Shown here piece after piece: positions 53,671 to 63,927 of a DNA stretch of 64,000 nt. The notes beneath the pieces are model-generated. The model made no database searches. It was not told where the DNA came from and saw only the letters and a list, made by a program, of their open reading frames with translations. The DNA is taken from contig NC_061514.1 of NCBI RefSeq assembly GCF_022539505.1, positions 34,501,769 through 34,565,768 of the forward strand, in the 5' to 3' direction. The stretch's first letter is position 1; each line of letters begins with the position of its first letter. Both the position numbers and the translations under genes were made by a program. This DNA is from Lolium rigidum (Eukaryota; Streptophyta; Magnoliopsida; Poales; Poaceae).

Positions 53671-56353
53671 ATGGGCAAGAAAAGGACGGCCGCACCTTCC
53701 GGCACGACCGCAAGCGCTGCTGGGCCCTAGGCCCCCACCGTGTCGCGCAAAACCGGTACCACCGCCAAGAATCTTCAATGCGACTGGACGGCCTCCTCAA
53801 TCACCAAGCGTGATGAGAATAAGCTGAGGACTTTGGGGCTAATCTCTGCCAACGAGTTATATATCATCTTCCCTGGTTCTGCTTCTCGCCCAAAGCCTCC
53901 TGCTGGTTTCACTGTCATGTTCTTGGCGTTTCTGTATCGTGAGCTGTCCCTCCCAGCCCACGAGTTTCTTCGGTGCGGTCTTTTCTCCTATGGCATTCAG
54001 CTTTGACAGCTGACTCCAAATTCCATCCTTCACTTGGCCATTTTTATCACTGTTTGCGAGGCTTTCCTCTGCATCGACCCCCACTGGGGTTTTTGGAGGA
54101 AGATTTTCTTCGTCAAACGCCACAGCGAAGGCGAAGGCCCTCAAGTCGTTGGAGGAGTTGGCTTTGTCGTCAGCAAGGAAGTTAATTATTTCAACTTCCC
54201 GATGAGAGAGTCCGTCCAGGGCTGGCGATCAAAGTGGTTCTACCTCAGGGATCATCCAGCATCGGGTCACCGTTCTAATTTGCCAACATTCGAAGATGTT
54301 CTCGAGGCAGTGCCCAAGACATCCGGGTAGAACGCCTTGACTGCGGAAGAAAAGGTGGTAGTTAACAAATTGTATGAGAAGATTCTAGATCTAAAGAGTG
54401 CCGGAGGCCAAACGATGTGTGGAACCGAAGTTCCTGCTTTATTTCTGAAGCGCCGGGTCCAGCCAGTGATATCGAGGAGTCATCAAATGTGGTTGTATAC
54501 TGGCACAACAGATAAGACGCGGATCAACTCGGCTGATCTCTCAGTGAACGAGCTTCGGGATGAAGTTAAGCGCTTGACACACTTGAGCCAAGAGGATATC
54601 ATATCTCTGACATCAGTTCAGACCCCGCATGATATTCGTCATCTCCCTGTCGAGGTAATCTTCGCCACCTGACTATCTTGTATGTGATTTATTATTCGCA
54701 CTCAAAACTGACAATTTTTCTTTATCTCGTCTGGCCTCTACTATTGCAAGGTGCTTTCTTCCTGAACCCGAGAGCGGGCCAGTTCCTGAAGATAATGACC
54801 TCTTCGAGGATACCGAAGAAAATACTGAGGCAGTCGAAGACAACGATGCCTCTAAAAAAGAAGAAGATGATGATGGCGCGCTTCTCATTGCCAGGCGTCA
54901 AAGGACAATTGTTGATGATTTAATTGATACAGCGGAGTCAAGCCCTAGCGGGCACGATGACGATGATGCTGATTATAATCTTCCTGACGCGACAGCTCCC
55001 GAAGCTTCGGCGGCTCCTGAAGCTTCGGTAGCTCCTGTTTCTAAAAGATCATCAGTTTTCTTTGCCGATGAAGATGATTTGATGTCTAACTCATAAGTCT
55101 CTTTTCCTTCATATCCTGTCGAGATTCACAATAATCTGCAGCTAATGTGTCCAACGCCTTTTATCAGTTCTAATGAAAACGCGGATCTATCTCCTTCGAA
55201 GAAGGCAAAGATTGGCTCTGATAAGACGGCGTCGACAAAGGAAGCAGTGCCCCTGCCTTCAGGAGAAGAGCCGGTTATTCCTCCCCCACCGAGGAGGGCA
55301 GTGAGGAAGGTCAAAGCTCCTTTGGTTGCTCCTTCGGCAGATGCTCCTGTTCCAACATCTTTGAGTGGTCATGTAAGCACTTTTCTCTTTTTCTTTCTAA
55401 AACCCGTACTCGAGTAGCCCCCGAGCCTATAGTTGGCTGGTTGCAGCCGAGTGTTGGCTTTGATAATCTTGTGATTTATCTTGACAAATTCTTCTCTTCA
55501 TTGTCACAGCCTATTCAGACCGCAGTAGACATAATGGTGGACTTTGCCGATCAATTCATTCGCATGAAAATACTCGTCTTCGAGAGACTACCAAGTCTTT
55601 GACTGGACAGCTTGAGAAGCAAACAAACTAGCAACCAAAGCTCAAAGAGAAGCCGCGAGCTTGAAGAAAGAACTAGATCTGCTGAAGGCGAAGATAGAGG
55701 AGGAGGAGCGGCTGAAGATTGAAGCTCAAGCCCAGGCAGACAAAAAGGAAGGTGGCCTGCGCAAAGCTGTCGAGAGTCTGCTAGGTAAATTGCTTCGACT
55801 CCTTCATCTCTCTATCTTTGCCAAATTCATTTTATCCTTATAAGGGTTATTTTTTGTAATGCTTTAGGTGCTGCCGACATGCTCAGTCGACCGTACCAAC
55901 GAGCTTCGAGTGGACTCCATGTCGGATGCCATCTCCTTTGCCGTGGACTCCAGCAACCAAGTTCAAGAGCTTCTGAAGAAGACAAAGGGAGCCCTGTCGA
56001 AGTTGTTCTCGTTGATGTTCCCTAAGCTGGATCGGGAAAAAACTCTTGAGGAGATGGTGGACACTTTCTTCGTCGACACCAGCAGCATCATTGAGGTACT
56101 GAAGCATCGCTCATGTCTCTATGGAGCGCTCCTTGCGTTCCAATTATTAATGGGATATGGCTTTGAGGCTGACATGCAGCGCTTGACAAAGCACTGCTGA
56201 AGATTGAGGATGGGTCAACTATTAATCTTAGTCTTTTTAATGACTCGGCACGCAAATGTGTAAGCCAACTCCTTAAATTGGTCGAGGACCAGAAGAAAAA
56301 GTCGGCATCTGATGCTGCCCCGAGCTCATCCGCGCAAACTCAAGCGCCTTAAT
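53671..56353 (+). pseudogene. Antisense ORF with Transposase_28-like domain and coiled coil
   Basis: From ATG at 53671 one frame encodes KRDENKLRTLGLISANELY, a Leu/Phe-rich core (FTVMFLAFLYRELSLPAHEF, FITVCEAFLCIDPHWGFWRK) and VVGGVGFVVSKEVNYFNFPM, which matches the so-called gypsy-type transposon domain PF04195. In-frame stops occur near 53726, 54004 and 54328. After a GT-AG interval, 54760-55098 is acidic, 55130-55375 Pro/Lys-rich, 55590-55790 a Glu/Lys coiled coil (LKKELDLLKAKIEEEERLKI) and 55870-56353 the C-terminal domain (ELLKKTKGALSKLFSLMFPK). The function of such proteins is unknown. The stops make this copy a pseudogene. Confidence 0.72.
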
Positions 56354-56579
56354 CTGTAATTTGAATATTATTTCGACCATCATCTTGTAATGAATCGTGC
56401 TGGCTCTGTTGCCAGCGTCACTTTTGTGTTTGTATTTCTGAATAAAATGCTTTCGGCGCTCCCGATGGGAGTTTGAAATTGGTAACCCTATTGTTGGTTT
56501 GCTGAGTATGTACGTCCAATAATTTGCTGCATGTGACTTCGACTGCTGCTCGTGCCGAAAGTTCTCTGAACTCTCCGGC

Positions 56580-57332
56580 TGGTAATAACCCTGAACTTGT
56601 GCGTCAATTATGTAACAAAATATCCCAAATGGAAAAGGGCCTGGTTGGAATTCATGCAATGGCAGAAGTGGTGAAAAGAAATGGGAGCTAGCTGCAGAAG
56701 TCGAGCAATATGATTTAGATCGACTACAAACAACCACTGAAAGCTTAAATTGTAAGCAATCCATGTTTCTTTGCTCTTTATATTGTTTTGATGTTATAGC
56801 CTTCTTATAACTTGATTGTCTCCTGTCGTCGACAGTTGTCGCTTTCGATGCACTGGAAGAAAATAAGCGAGTGCATGATAAGATTAAAGCCATGACTGAT
56901 TTATTGCAGCCAAAGAGCTCAATATGGGCCAACAGATCAAAATCTGCAACCGTGGCTAAATTTGACTATCGAGTGGAACAGGTGCACGATTTCTTCGATA
57001 AGTGTCATGCACATTTAACCATGGTGTGGAAGACCATGTTTACTCTTGACCCGGCCCCCTCAACTTTGTCGGCTTTGATGACTCTATTCAAGAATCCTGT
57101 CAGAATTCAAGCTCTTATACGCAAGGAGCTCCTCGCCGAAGCTGAACTTGCATTTGCTTTTGTGCTAGCTCGATATCCAACTCTTGATTTAGAATCAATT
57201 GCCAAGGCCAATGTGGAGCTCGATCAATATTATCCTGTCGCAAGGCATCCTGCTTATATTATTATTTCCAGGATGGAGGCAGGTACAGAAAGAATCTTGC
57301 GTGCCCGAATTGGTCAAGGAGCCACGACTTGA
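56580..57332 (+). pseudogene. Second antisense ORF of the Tat-like element
   Basis: A short exon-like piece (ELVRQLCNKISQMEKGLVGI) and then, after an intron-like AT-rich interval, 56836-57332 encoding VAFDALEENKRVHDKIKAMT, VEQVHDFFDKCHAHLTMVW and RMEAGTERILRARIGQG. It is probably a partial repeat or terminal domain of the same antisense protein family. No known domain recognised. Confidence 0.5.
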
Positions 57333-57540
57333 AGGAGATGCTTGAATATTTATGCACGTAACCATGATCTATTGACTCATAGTAGAGATCTCTCCTCCTT
57401 TTTTGATGTTCCTGTCTGCTTCCGGTACTAGCCGGGTTTCTTCGATCGCTTTTGTCGTTGCTGCTAAGTGGGTGTGATTTGCCTGCACGATCTTCACCGT
57501 CAGCCCAACTGTTGGTGGTCTCCATCAGTTTGGCGATAGA

Positions 57541-58248
57541 TTAGGATAAGTCAGCTGCCAGTCGGCGTCGGGTGAGCTTTGATTGTTCCTTAAATAACTG
57601 AACGCACTTGTGTGCTGCACCCCACTCTGCTTGAGAGACTTCGATGGTGGTGCCATCGGTAACTTTTTCATCCGAATAATGATTGTTTCCTTGGCGTGCG
57701 ATGTTAACAACGCAGACCTGGTATTGCAGAGGTTGATCACCAGCCCAAGGGAGGTTAGGCTTATCGATGCTTCCCCTGTCGGCTCCGCAGATGAAGGAAG
57801 GAGCATCCAAAGAAAGCCCATGCCTAGCATCGCAGTCGAAGCAGTAATATGACGTCGGATCCAATGATGATGATGAAGTCACCGGAGTCAAGGCTGTTGG
57901 TACAGCCGATAGATTGATCGCGGTTGGTGATGTAGCTGTTGACGAAGTCGTGATTTTCATCACACCAGGAACGATCGGACCTGGGAACCGAAGAACGCCC
58001 CCATAGTCGATGCAAGAGAAGTGGACGCTCCCAAACGTCATGCCCATCCCGTCGTGCAGGCCTGAGAAGGTCGAACGTGACGCGTCGGTGTGCGGAGTGA
58101 ACTCGAAGGACCCAAAATGAATCGAGTCCCCGAGCTTGGCAATGATGGAGCTGATGATGGTGGTGATGCCGGCGGAGTTGTAGCCGACACAATCAAAACA
58201 GCCGATGAAGTGCCTTGTACCAGCAGTTTTCCCACAAACGGTGCCAAT
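57541..58248 (-). pseudogene. 5' leader / gag-like region of the Tat-like element
   Basis: Minus-strand frames at 58038-58248 and 57541-58047 follow the PBS-like site. They are Ser/Pro/Thr-rich and contain no zinc knuckle or capsid motif I recognise. Similar leader sequence is common next to 5' LTRs of wheat-type gypsy elements. Coding status is doubtful. Confidence 0.4.
58231..58248 (-). other. PBS-like site of the Tat-like element
   Basis: ATTGGCACCGTTTGTGGG on the minus strand directly after the LTR end CTCGACA; similar to the TGGCGCCGTTG-type sites used by Tat/Athila elements. Confidence 0.5.
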
Positions 58249-58802
58249 TGTCGAGGGAGGTCCTCGGCAATGCCCACTATGAGGGGCTTAGGGTTGACGG
58301 AATCCTGCGGGCTAGCACGAGACATCGGATACCAAACAAGCGGGGAGAGAGATTTACCCAGGTTCGGGGCCCTCGATGAGGTAAAACCCTTACTTCCTGC
58401 TTGTCTTATCCTGATTTATCGAGTAATACAAGTTACAATGGGTAGCCGATAGACTACTATGGTCGACTCGCCGGGAGGCAAGGATTCTAGGGTTTGTGCT
58501 AAGTTGTGATGGTTCTACGTATTGTTGTTCTGATGTTCCACATGCCCTCTCCTGGCCTTTATATAGCAGGCCAGGTCCCGAGAGTCCTGCCCGAACTCGA
58601 CTAGGTTACATTGAGATCTAATCTAATCCTTCCTTAAACGATGCCTTCTTGCCTTGTTCATTAAGAATTCGTCTCTTGGTAGGTCTCCTTCGTTGCAACC
58701 GACGTTCGGGCCTACCTTGGTCTTGGAGAATCTTCATGGGCCCCTAGTTGGGCCAAGGGAGGTAGACTAATGTCGAGTAACCGAAGGGTAATGCCCACAT
58801 CA
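58249..58802 (-). repeat. 5' LTR of the Tat-like element
   Basis: 554 bp with TG...CA ends (plus strand TGTCGAGGGAGG ... GCCCACATCA). A TATATAAAGG box on the minus strand near 58558-58567 is a plausible promoter. Confidence 0.65.
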
Positions 58803-58990
58803 AATGGTGCTCTTCTCCGGCAAAGAAGCATGCTGATCCGCCATGCTGCTACTTTGTGGATTGATGGGAGCGGTTGGTGGAGGGGGGAGGTTGCTGATAT
58901 CGGCAAGGCAAGTGAGTGAAAAGTGCAGGAGCAGGACACTAGTCAAACCGGAAGCCGCGTGATGACGACCACACCGAGAAGCTGCTAGAG
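58803..58990 (-). pseudogene. Possible EXO70 copy D 5' end and leader
   Basis: GCCATGCTGCTACTTTGTGG near 58840 resembles GCCATGCTAGCTGCTACGGTGG around the intact EXO70 start, and CGCGTGATGACGACCAC near 58953 resembles the copy A leader. No EXO70 coding core follows. Similarity is short, so this is tentative. Confidence 0.4.
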
Positions 58991-59326
58991 CATTGCTGTG
59001 GTGCTCCACCATGGCTGGCTGGCCCGGATGGCCACGTCGGCCCAGATCTGCCAGCTAGGCACAACCAACGGCCTGCAGAATGGCTGATTCATCTCCTTCC
59101 GTAGTTCCGCCCCAACTCCCTCCACCTTGTCTTGAGCCCTTCGCCGACTGCGTCCATCGTCATCTCCACACCGCAGCGCTGCCGATGACGCTGGGTGCCT
59201 CAAAGGTCGGTCAAATACGACAGTGTGGCGAGCTCCTTGGCAGCCAAATCGAGCGCCGCCGCGGCCAGATCGACCTCCACGGCAGCCGTCTCTTCCCAGC
59301 CAAGCCGAGATCCTTCGCAGGCATTG
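58991..59326. other. Unassigned GC-rich sequence
   Basis: Frames are open on both strands owing to base composition, but no domain is recognisable. Ends at the MULE target site. Confidence 0.4.
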
Positions 59327-60548
59327 GAGTAAATGACAAAAAACTACCACAATTGAGGCCATTATGTCATGTAACTACCAAATGTGTTTGTTTTGTCACA
59401 TGACTATTACTATTGAGATATGTTCGTGACAAAGAGCACTAATTTTATTACTTAGACATGTTAATATATTTTCTGACTATTATGGCCCACCCGCCAGGAC
59501 TATGTGGCAGGTGAAAACATATCTGCTAGTTTTATTTTGGAAAAATAACCTCATAATACTTTTTTTGTCACACACAGATCCAAGCCGACGCGGGCGAGGT
59601 GGGCCGCAGCCGCATGCAGGTGAGCTCGGCAGGAGCTTCGGTGGCGCGTGGAGGTTGTCGATCGATGCGATGGCGGCTCCAGGTCCATCATCCTCATCGT
59701 GCTCCTTCTACAGATCCCTACCGCGAGCATCCCCTCGATCTATCCACCGTGCTGATTCATGATCGAGCTCATCGTCAGGGTTGCAGCAGCAGCTCGTTCA
59801 TAGCTCAAGGTCAGGGTGTTGTTTTAGCCCAGATCGCCTATTTTGTAGATCCCTTCCCCAATCAGTTTCGTCTAGAATCCATGTTCCAGATCCGTTCTTG
59901 TATCATTATATGAATTCATGTAGAAATCTGTTCCACAATCAGTTACTTGTATGAAACCCTTTTCAGAAAATCAATCAGTTCATAAGTGTGTTCAACTGTT
60001 CATATAAAAAAAATTGGTGAGCGGGGAAGGGGCAGCGGCTACTCGGCGCTGCGGAGGGTCTCATGCTTGTGCGCAAGTGGCGACCGTGCCCGTGTAGGTG
60101 TCTCAGCGGTCGGTCCAGCGATGGGGATCTCGACGTGGGTGAACCGTGTGGGTGCCGGAGCTGCTGGCTGCAGGCGGGGATGTTGTTGCTACGTGTCCGA
60201 CAAGAGCATGCCGGTGTCAGGCGAGCACGACCAAGCGCGAAGCTGCAGTCGGGGTGTGCAGCGACGGGAGGGCACGGCGAGGGGGACGAGGAGTCCATCG
60301 ATTTGGACTTGATTGCTTTTGGAAAAGGGAGATTTGGGGTTTTATGTAAAATTAGAAGAAACAAGTCATTTGTTTTTTTTGCTACGTTTCCAGTTGCCAG
60401 AAACTGGATTAAAACCCGTAAATTAGAAAACCAGTGCTCGTTATCACCAATCTGTCTTAATTGTGGTAGTCATGTGATAAAACAAACATGTTCAGTAGTT
60501 ACGTGACATAATTATTGCCTCAATTGTGTAGTTTTTTATCATTTACTC
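59327..60548. mobile_element. Mutator-like element with long TIRs and GC-rich insert
   Basis: 1,222 bp with long imperfect terminal inverted repeats of at least 130 bp (start GAGTAAATGACAAAAAACTA; right-end complement GAGTAAATGATAAAAAACTA) and a 9-bp target duplication CAGGCATTG / CAGGCATGG (59318-59326, 60549-60557). The interior (about 59570-60340) is GC-rich and unlike the AT-rich TIRs. It includes a minus-strand MDSSSPSPCPPVAAHPDCSF frame that looks like the start of a host gene preceded by a 5'-UTR-like segment. No transposase. This is the Pack-MULE layout. Confidence 0.85.
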
Positions 60549-60557
60549 CAGGCATGG

Positions 60558-62427
60558 CTTTCAAGGCTGGCGGGCGAGCTCCCCGCTGGCTGGATTTGGG
60601 GCGAATCGTGGAGTTTTTTTTTTTTCTGTTTCCGAGCATCGTCTGTTCTCGCGTGGAGAAAAACCGGAAAACAGGGTAACGTAATGGGCTGAAGTGGGCT
60701 TGGTTGGACGGGACATGTTTGGCAGCGTGGCTTAGGCACGAGGCTGACTAGAGCCCAGTTCTTTGAACAGCCCACTGGTCTCGGCGTCTGGCTTACCTTC
60801 AAGGTCCCCCGCAAAAAACAAGGTCGTAGCTGTGTACAAAGAGGCTATGCTCAAAAAAAATACTGTGTACAAAGAAGCTTCTAGAAAATTTACTTCATGA
60901 AAGATCGCACCAAAGCAACTCGCTCGTAGGCATCTGAAGTGATCTCCCATTCGCCCGTCTAAGAGCAAAGGAATCAGTCGAGACTCGAGACCATCACCCT
61001 GCCACAGCCCATTCGTTTGGCAAGACAGATGGCCTAAACAAGTGCAATGTGCAAACCCTTCATTATGTAATGTAGAGCCTCCCTATGACCCCAGCAGCCG
61101 CAACAAAATGCTCACCGTCTTCAGCTCCTTCCTTTGTCGTCTGATAAAAAACCCCACCTATGTTCACCTCGACAAAACTGGCAGGATGAGTACATTTTAA
61201 AATCTCGTCAAGGATTAACAGATTGTGTGATACTGTAGCTCATCCGACAATGCAAAGATGCTCGCCAAAAATCTCCATGGGCGCTCAGTGGACACTCTCT
61301 CGAAATAGGCTTTCGCCCCGCTATATTAATATAGCAACCAACCGATACAAGATAGCAACCACTGCAGGGGCAAACTAACACATCAAGCCTAAAAGAAAGA
61401 AGAGAGAAAATGTAAAAGAAACTAATGCCGACACCGATAGATCGACGAAAAAAATAACCCGCAATCGTTGCGCCCTCCGGAGAAGTCCCACTGCTTCCTA
61501 GGTAAATAACATGCAGAAACACACCGAGCTCAGTGGACACTAAAGGTTGCTCAAGCATACTCTTCAGTTAAGTAAGCTGCTGGCCACATCTTCTTCAACA
61601 TACGACGACTATCCGATGACTATTGTGAGAAAATCTTCATTGAAATTGGCGTACTTTAGGTGGACACATTACTTTCCAAAATTTTCTCCATGTTTGTACC
61701 GCTCGGTCAGCTCCATTCGATCCTTCAACATGCACCGTCTTTAATGCTTTGTTGGTTCAGTTTATGTTGTCAAAAAATGTTGGCTAATCCGTGATGGTCG
61801 ATATATATTTGGTGCAGTGATTAGCCAAATAATGAACTGATATTGTCATTTGTCCAGGTAATATTATTAATTCACAGTTAAAAGGGGGCTTCAAAGTTCG
61901 CTCTAGGAGACTAAAAAAAACACATTAGTGTAACAACAATGGTTATTTGGGCTGGTCTGGATTAAAATGATGCATAATAATCAGATGTGCATTAGAACTG
62001 TTAAAACTGTAAGGAGCACAAATAATTGATGGATATTACAGTTACATAGCAGACATAACTATTTCCTGGTGTATTGCAGGTCCTTTTGTATATTCTGACG
62101 TGGAGGGCATATATGCAAGTTTAAGTTTCACTGAAGTAGATGAAAATAAGAATGTATAGAGTATAATCAGAACTCATGTATCCCAATCATCTACGAATTA
62201 AACTGACACGGAAGCATAATGTTGAAGTATTTGACATGGAATAATGAAATCACATCAAAATGCGTACCCGTAGATTGTGGCCTCTTGATATACTATCTGC
62301 TGCTTAAGCTACCGACGAAATTCAGAATACAACTTCACTTCAAAGGGGGGGAAAATGTAGTACAACCTGAAACATAACTCCGGGGTCTTATTTACATGGT
62401 GAATCTGTTTGATACTTCAACTAGTTT
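60558..62427. repeat. 3' flank of the intact EXO70 (duplication unit)
   Basis: Collinear with 46250-47964. Landmarks are GGGGCGAATCGTGG (60600), CATCCGACAATGCAAAGATG (61242), ACTAAAGGTTGCT (61538), and the CTTTGTTGGTTCAGTTTATG and AGTTTCACTGAAGTAGATGA words. A 231-bp retroposon is inserted at 61297-61527. No PTOX exon was recognised in this unit. No gene called. Confidence 0.65.
61297..61527 (-). mobile_element. Short retroposon with 14-bp TSD
   Basis: 231 bp flanked by GCTCAGTGGACACT at 61283-61296 and 61528-61541. The minus strand ends TATATTAATATAGCGGGG and GCGAAAGCCTATTTCGAGAG, a grass LINE/SINE tail. It is 5'-truncated or SINE-sized; absent from the paralogous unit near 47180. Confidence 0.88.
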
Positions 62428-63927
62428 TCAGCCTTCGAATAGGTCTCCCAACATATCCTCCAATATCTCGGGACTGCTGCCTCCGTGGCCAACGTGTTTC
62501 TGTAGCTCCGGATGCTCCTCCAGGTAGCGGCGGTAACCTGAAACAACTCTTGTGGCAATAGCTCCCCGTAGCTCATTTCGGAGCAAAGGGTCTGGAACCT
62601 TCCAGAACTTGTGAGCCTGGCACGTTTTGCGAACTGCCAGCTCGAATTTGGCTACTGAAGAGGTGTTGATCCAACGATGGATAGGTCCAGGAAATCTCGA
62701 TTTCCGTATGCACGAAAGCACATGTCCCCATGAAACGTGGAGATAGCTATGCATGTAATTCTGACATTCAGGTGTAAGCTGTATCTTGTCGCGTGCATAC
62801 CCGGTAGAAAAACGCGATGGCTCACATTGCTGCGCTACGAAATATGAATTGTTGAGCAGGAAGAGGTACCTGAGGCTTGGATCCGAGCATAGCTCTGATT
62901 TTCTAGAGAGCAGATCCTTGAGATAATCAATCGTGTCATTTATCAGGCCCTTAAGACCGCTGCTGTTCTTGTGGACCGGCGCAAAGTGATCCAGCATAGC
63001 CACTGCTTTTTTCATGTACAGGATGTAATTCACCATCAACCGAGCGTTCCTGTGAACCTCACCTCTTCCTCGCAGAATCTCTATGGCCCACAGGTCGTCC
63101 TCCTCCACGAGTGTCCTCGCCTCCTTCATCGTGCTGAATATGGCATTTTTTAAGCTGTTCCCTTCTCTCGCCAGCGAGCTGCGTATCTCGTTGAATATGA
63201 TTCTGCTTTCTGTATGCATTGGAACCGGTATGATCATGTATAATGTGCAGACACATATATACATGCCTAGCACGGCCTGTAGCTTCTCTGCCTTGAGAAG
63301 AGGGGCGGCAGCATCGACGAAGGCGAGCATCCCGGTGATGCTCGCTTTGCCAAACCGTGCGACTCCCTCCAGCTCGTTATGGTCGGGAAAGACCAGCTCA
63401 CATATGCTGTGGACGATCACGGTGAGACCCCGGATCCACCTCGCGACCAAGTCTTGCAACGACGAGGCCGACTTGTCTTGGAGCCAGAGCTGCCCCTGTG
63501 AGCCATGCTTCTCGCAAATTTGGAGAACCCAGTCGACGTCGAGCTCCAAGAACCAACTCTCAAGCACACGATTCGGTTGGTCAGGAGATGCGTTGTTGAA
63601 TGCCTTGACCATGCGCTGGGTGTACCCGTCGCTGACCATTCGGCGAGCGATAGTTTTGAGCTCACGGGTGCAGAAATCCGCTGGGGCGGCGGACTGTGCC
63701 GAACCGGAGGAGCAGCCAGAGTTGTGCGACGGATAAGAGCCCGAGGTCCGTGAGCCGCTGGAGTAGCTGGATCCGCTTTCACCGGAGTGGGAGAAGAGAG
63801 TCGATCTTATCTGCGCTCCGGACACGGCGATGCTCTGGATAAGGTCGAGGTAGAGGCCGCGCGGCGGATAGGCAGCCGTGGAGCCGTCGGCGCTCTCCTC
63901 TGGCACGGTAGCAAGCCGCCCTGCCAT
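62428..63927 (-). CDS. EXO70 exocyst subunit, divergent grass type (probably EXO70FX-like)
   Basis: A single uninterrupted exon of 499 codons from ATG 63927 to a stop at 62428. EXO70 is the exocyst subunit that binds the plasma membrane and guides secretory vesicle tethering. Residues about 20-95 are YPPRGLYLDLIQSIAVSG and a Ser/Gly/Tyr-rich low-complexity stretch. The EXO70 fold follows: ELKTIARRMVSDGYTQRMVK, VLESWFLELDVDWVLQI, DLVARWIRGLTVIVHSICEL, DTIDYLKDLLSRKSELCSDP, SLRYLFLLNNSYFVAQQC, SYLHVSWGHVLSCI, FWKVPDPLLRNELRGAIATR and the tail EILEDMLGDLFEG. At 499 residues it is shorter than typical plant EXO70s (about 600-700), lacking most of the N-terminal rod. That and the single exon fit the Poales-specific FX group; one barley member is known to act with a receptor kinase in rust immunity. 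The clade assignment is inference. Confidence 0.95.
   Translation of the reverse strand: MAGRLATVPEESADGSTAAYPPRGLYLDLIQSIAVSGAQIRSTLFSHSGESGSSYSSGSRTSGSYPSHNSGCSSGSAQSAAPADFCTRELKTIARRMVSDGYTQRMVKAFNNASPDQPNRVLESWFLELDVDWVLQICEKHGSQGQLWLQDKSASSLQDLVARWIRGLTVIVHSICELVFPDHNELEGVARFGKASITGMLAFVDAAAPLLKAEKLQAVLGMYICVCTLYMIIPVPMHTESRIIFNEIRSSLAREGNSLKNAIFSTMKEARTLVEEDDLWAIEILRGRGEVHRNARLMVNYILYMKKAVAMLDHFAPVHKNSSGLKGLINDTIDYLKDLLSRKSELCSDPSLRYLFLLNNSYFVAQQCEPSRFSTGYARDKIQLTPECQNYMHSYLHVSWGHVLSCIRKSRFPGPIHRWINTSSVAKFELAVRKTCQAHKFWKVPDPLLRNELRGAIATRVVSGYRRYLEEHPELQKHVGHGGSSPEILEDMLGDLFEG

Larger units (their letters stand above)
53006..58802 (-). mobile_element. Truncated Tat-like gypsy element with antisense ORF
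   Basis: A single LTR-like end (58249-58802) followed on the minus strand by a PBS-like ATTGGCACCGTTTGTGGG, so the element points left. Its far side carries long plus-strand (antisense) coding sequence of the gypsy-type Transposase_28 kind, a known feature of Tat-lineage grass elements. No pol domain and no second LTR was found; the left end meets the CACTA terminus at 53005. Probably a non-autonomous or heavily deleted copy. Confidence 0.65.

Noticed and set aside
58985..59403. Overlapping frames of about 107-125 codons on both strands
   Set aside because: Neither shows a domain, and both run into the MULE terminal repeat.
61040..61200. Minus-strand VNIGGVFYQTTKEGAE segment, suggestive of a BTB/T1 domain start
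   Set aside because: Only one strand of the motif is present, no further BTB helices follow, and the paralogous sequence near 46900-46960 does not keep the frame.
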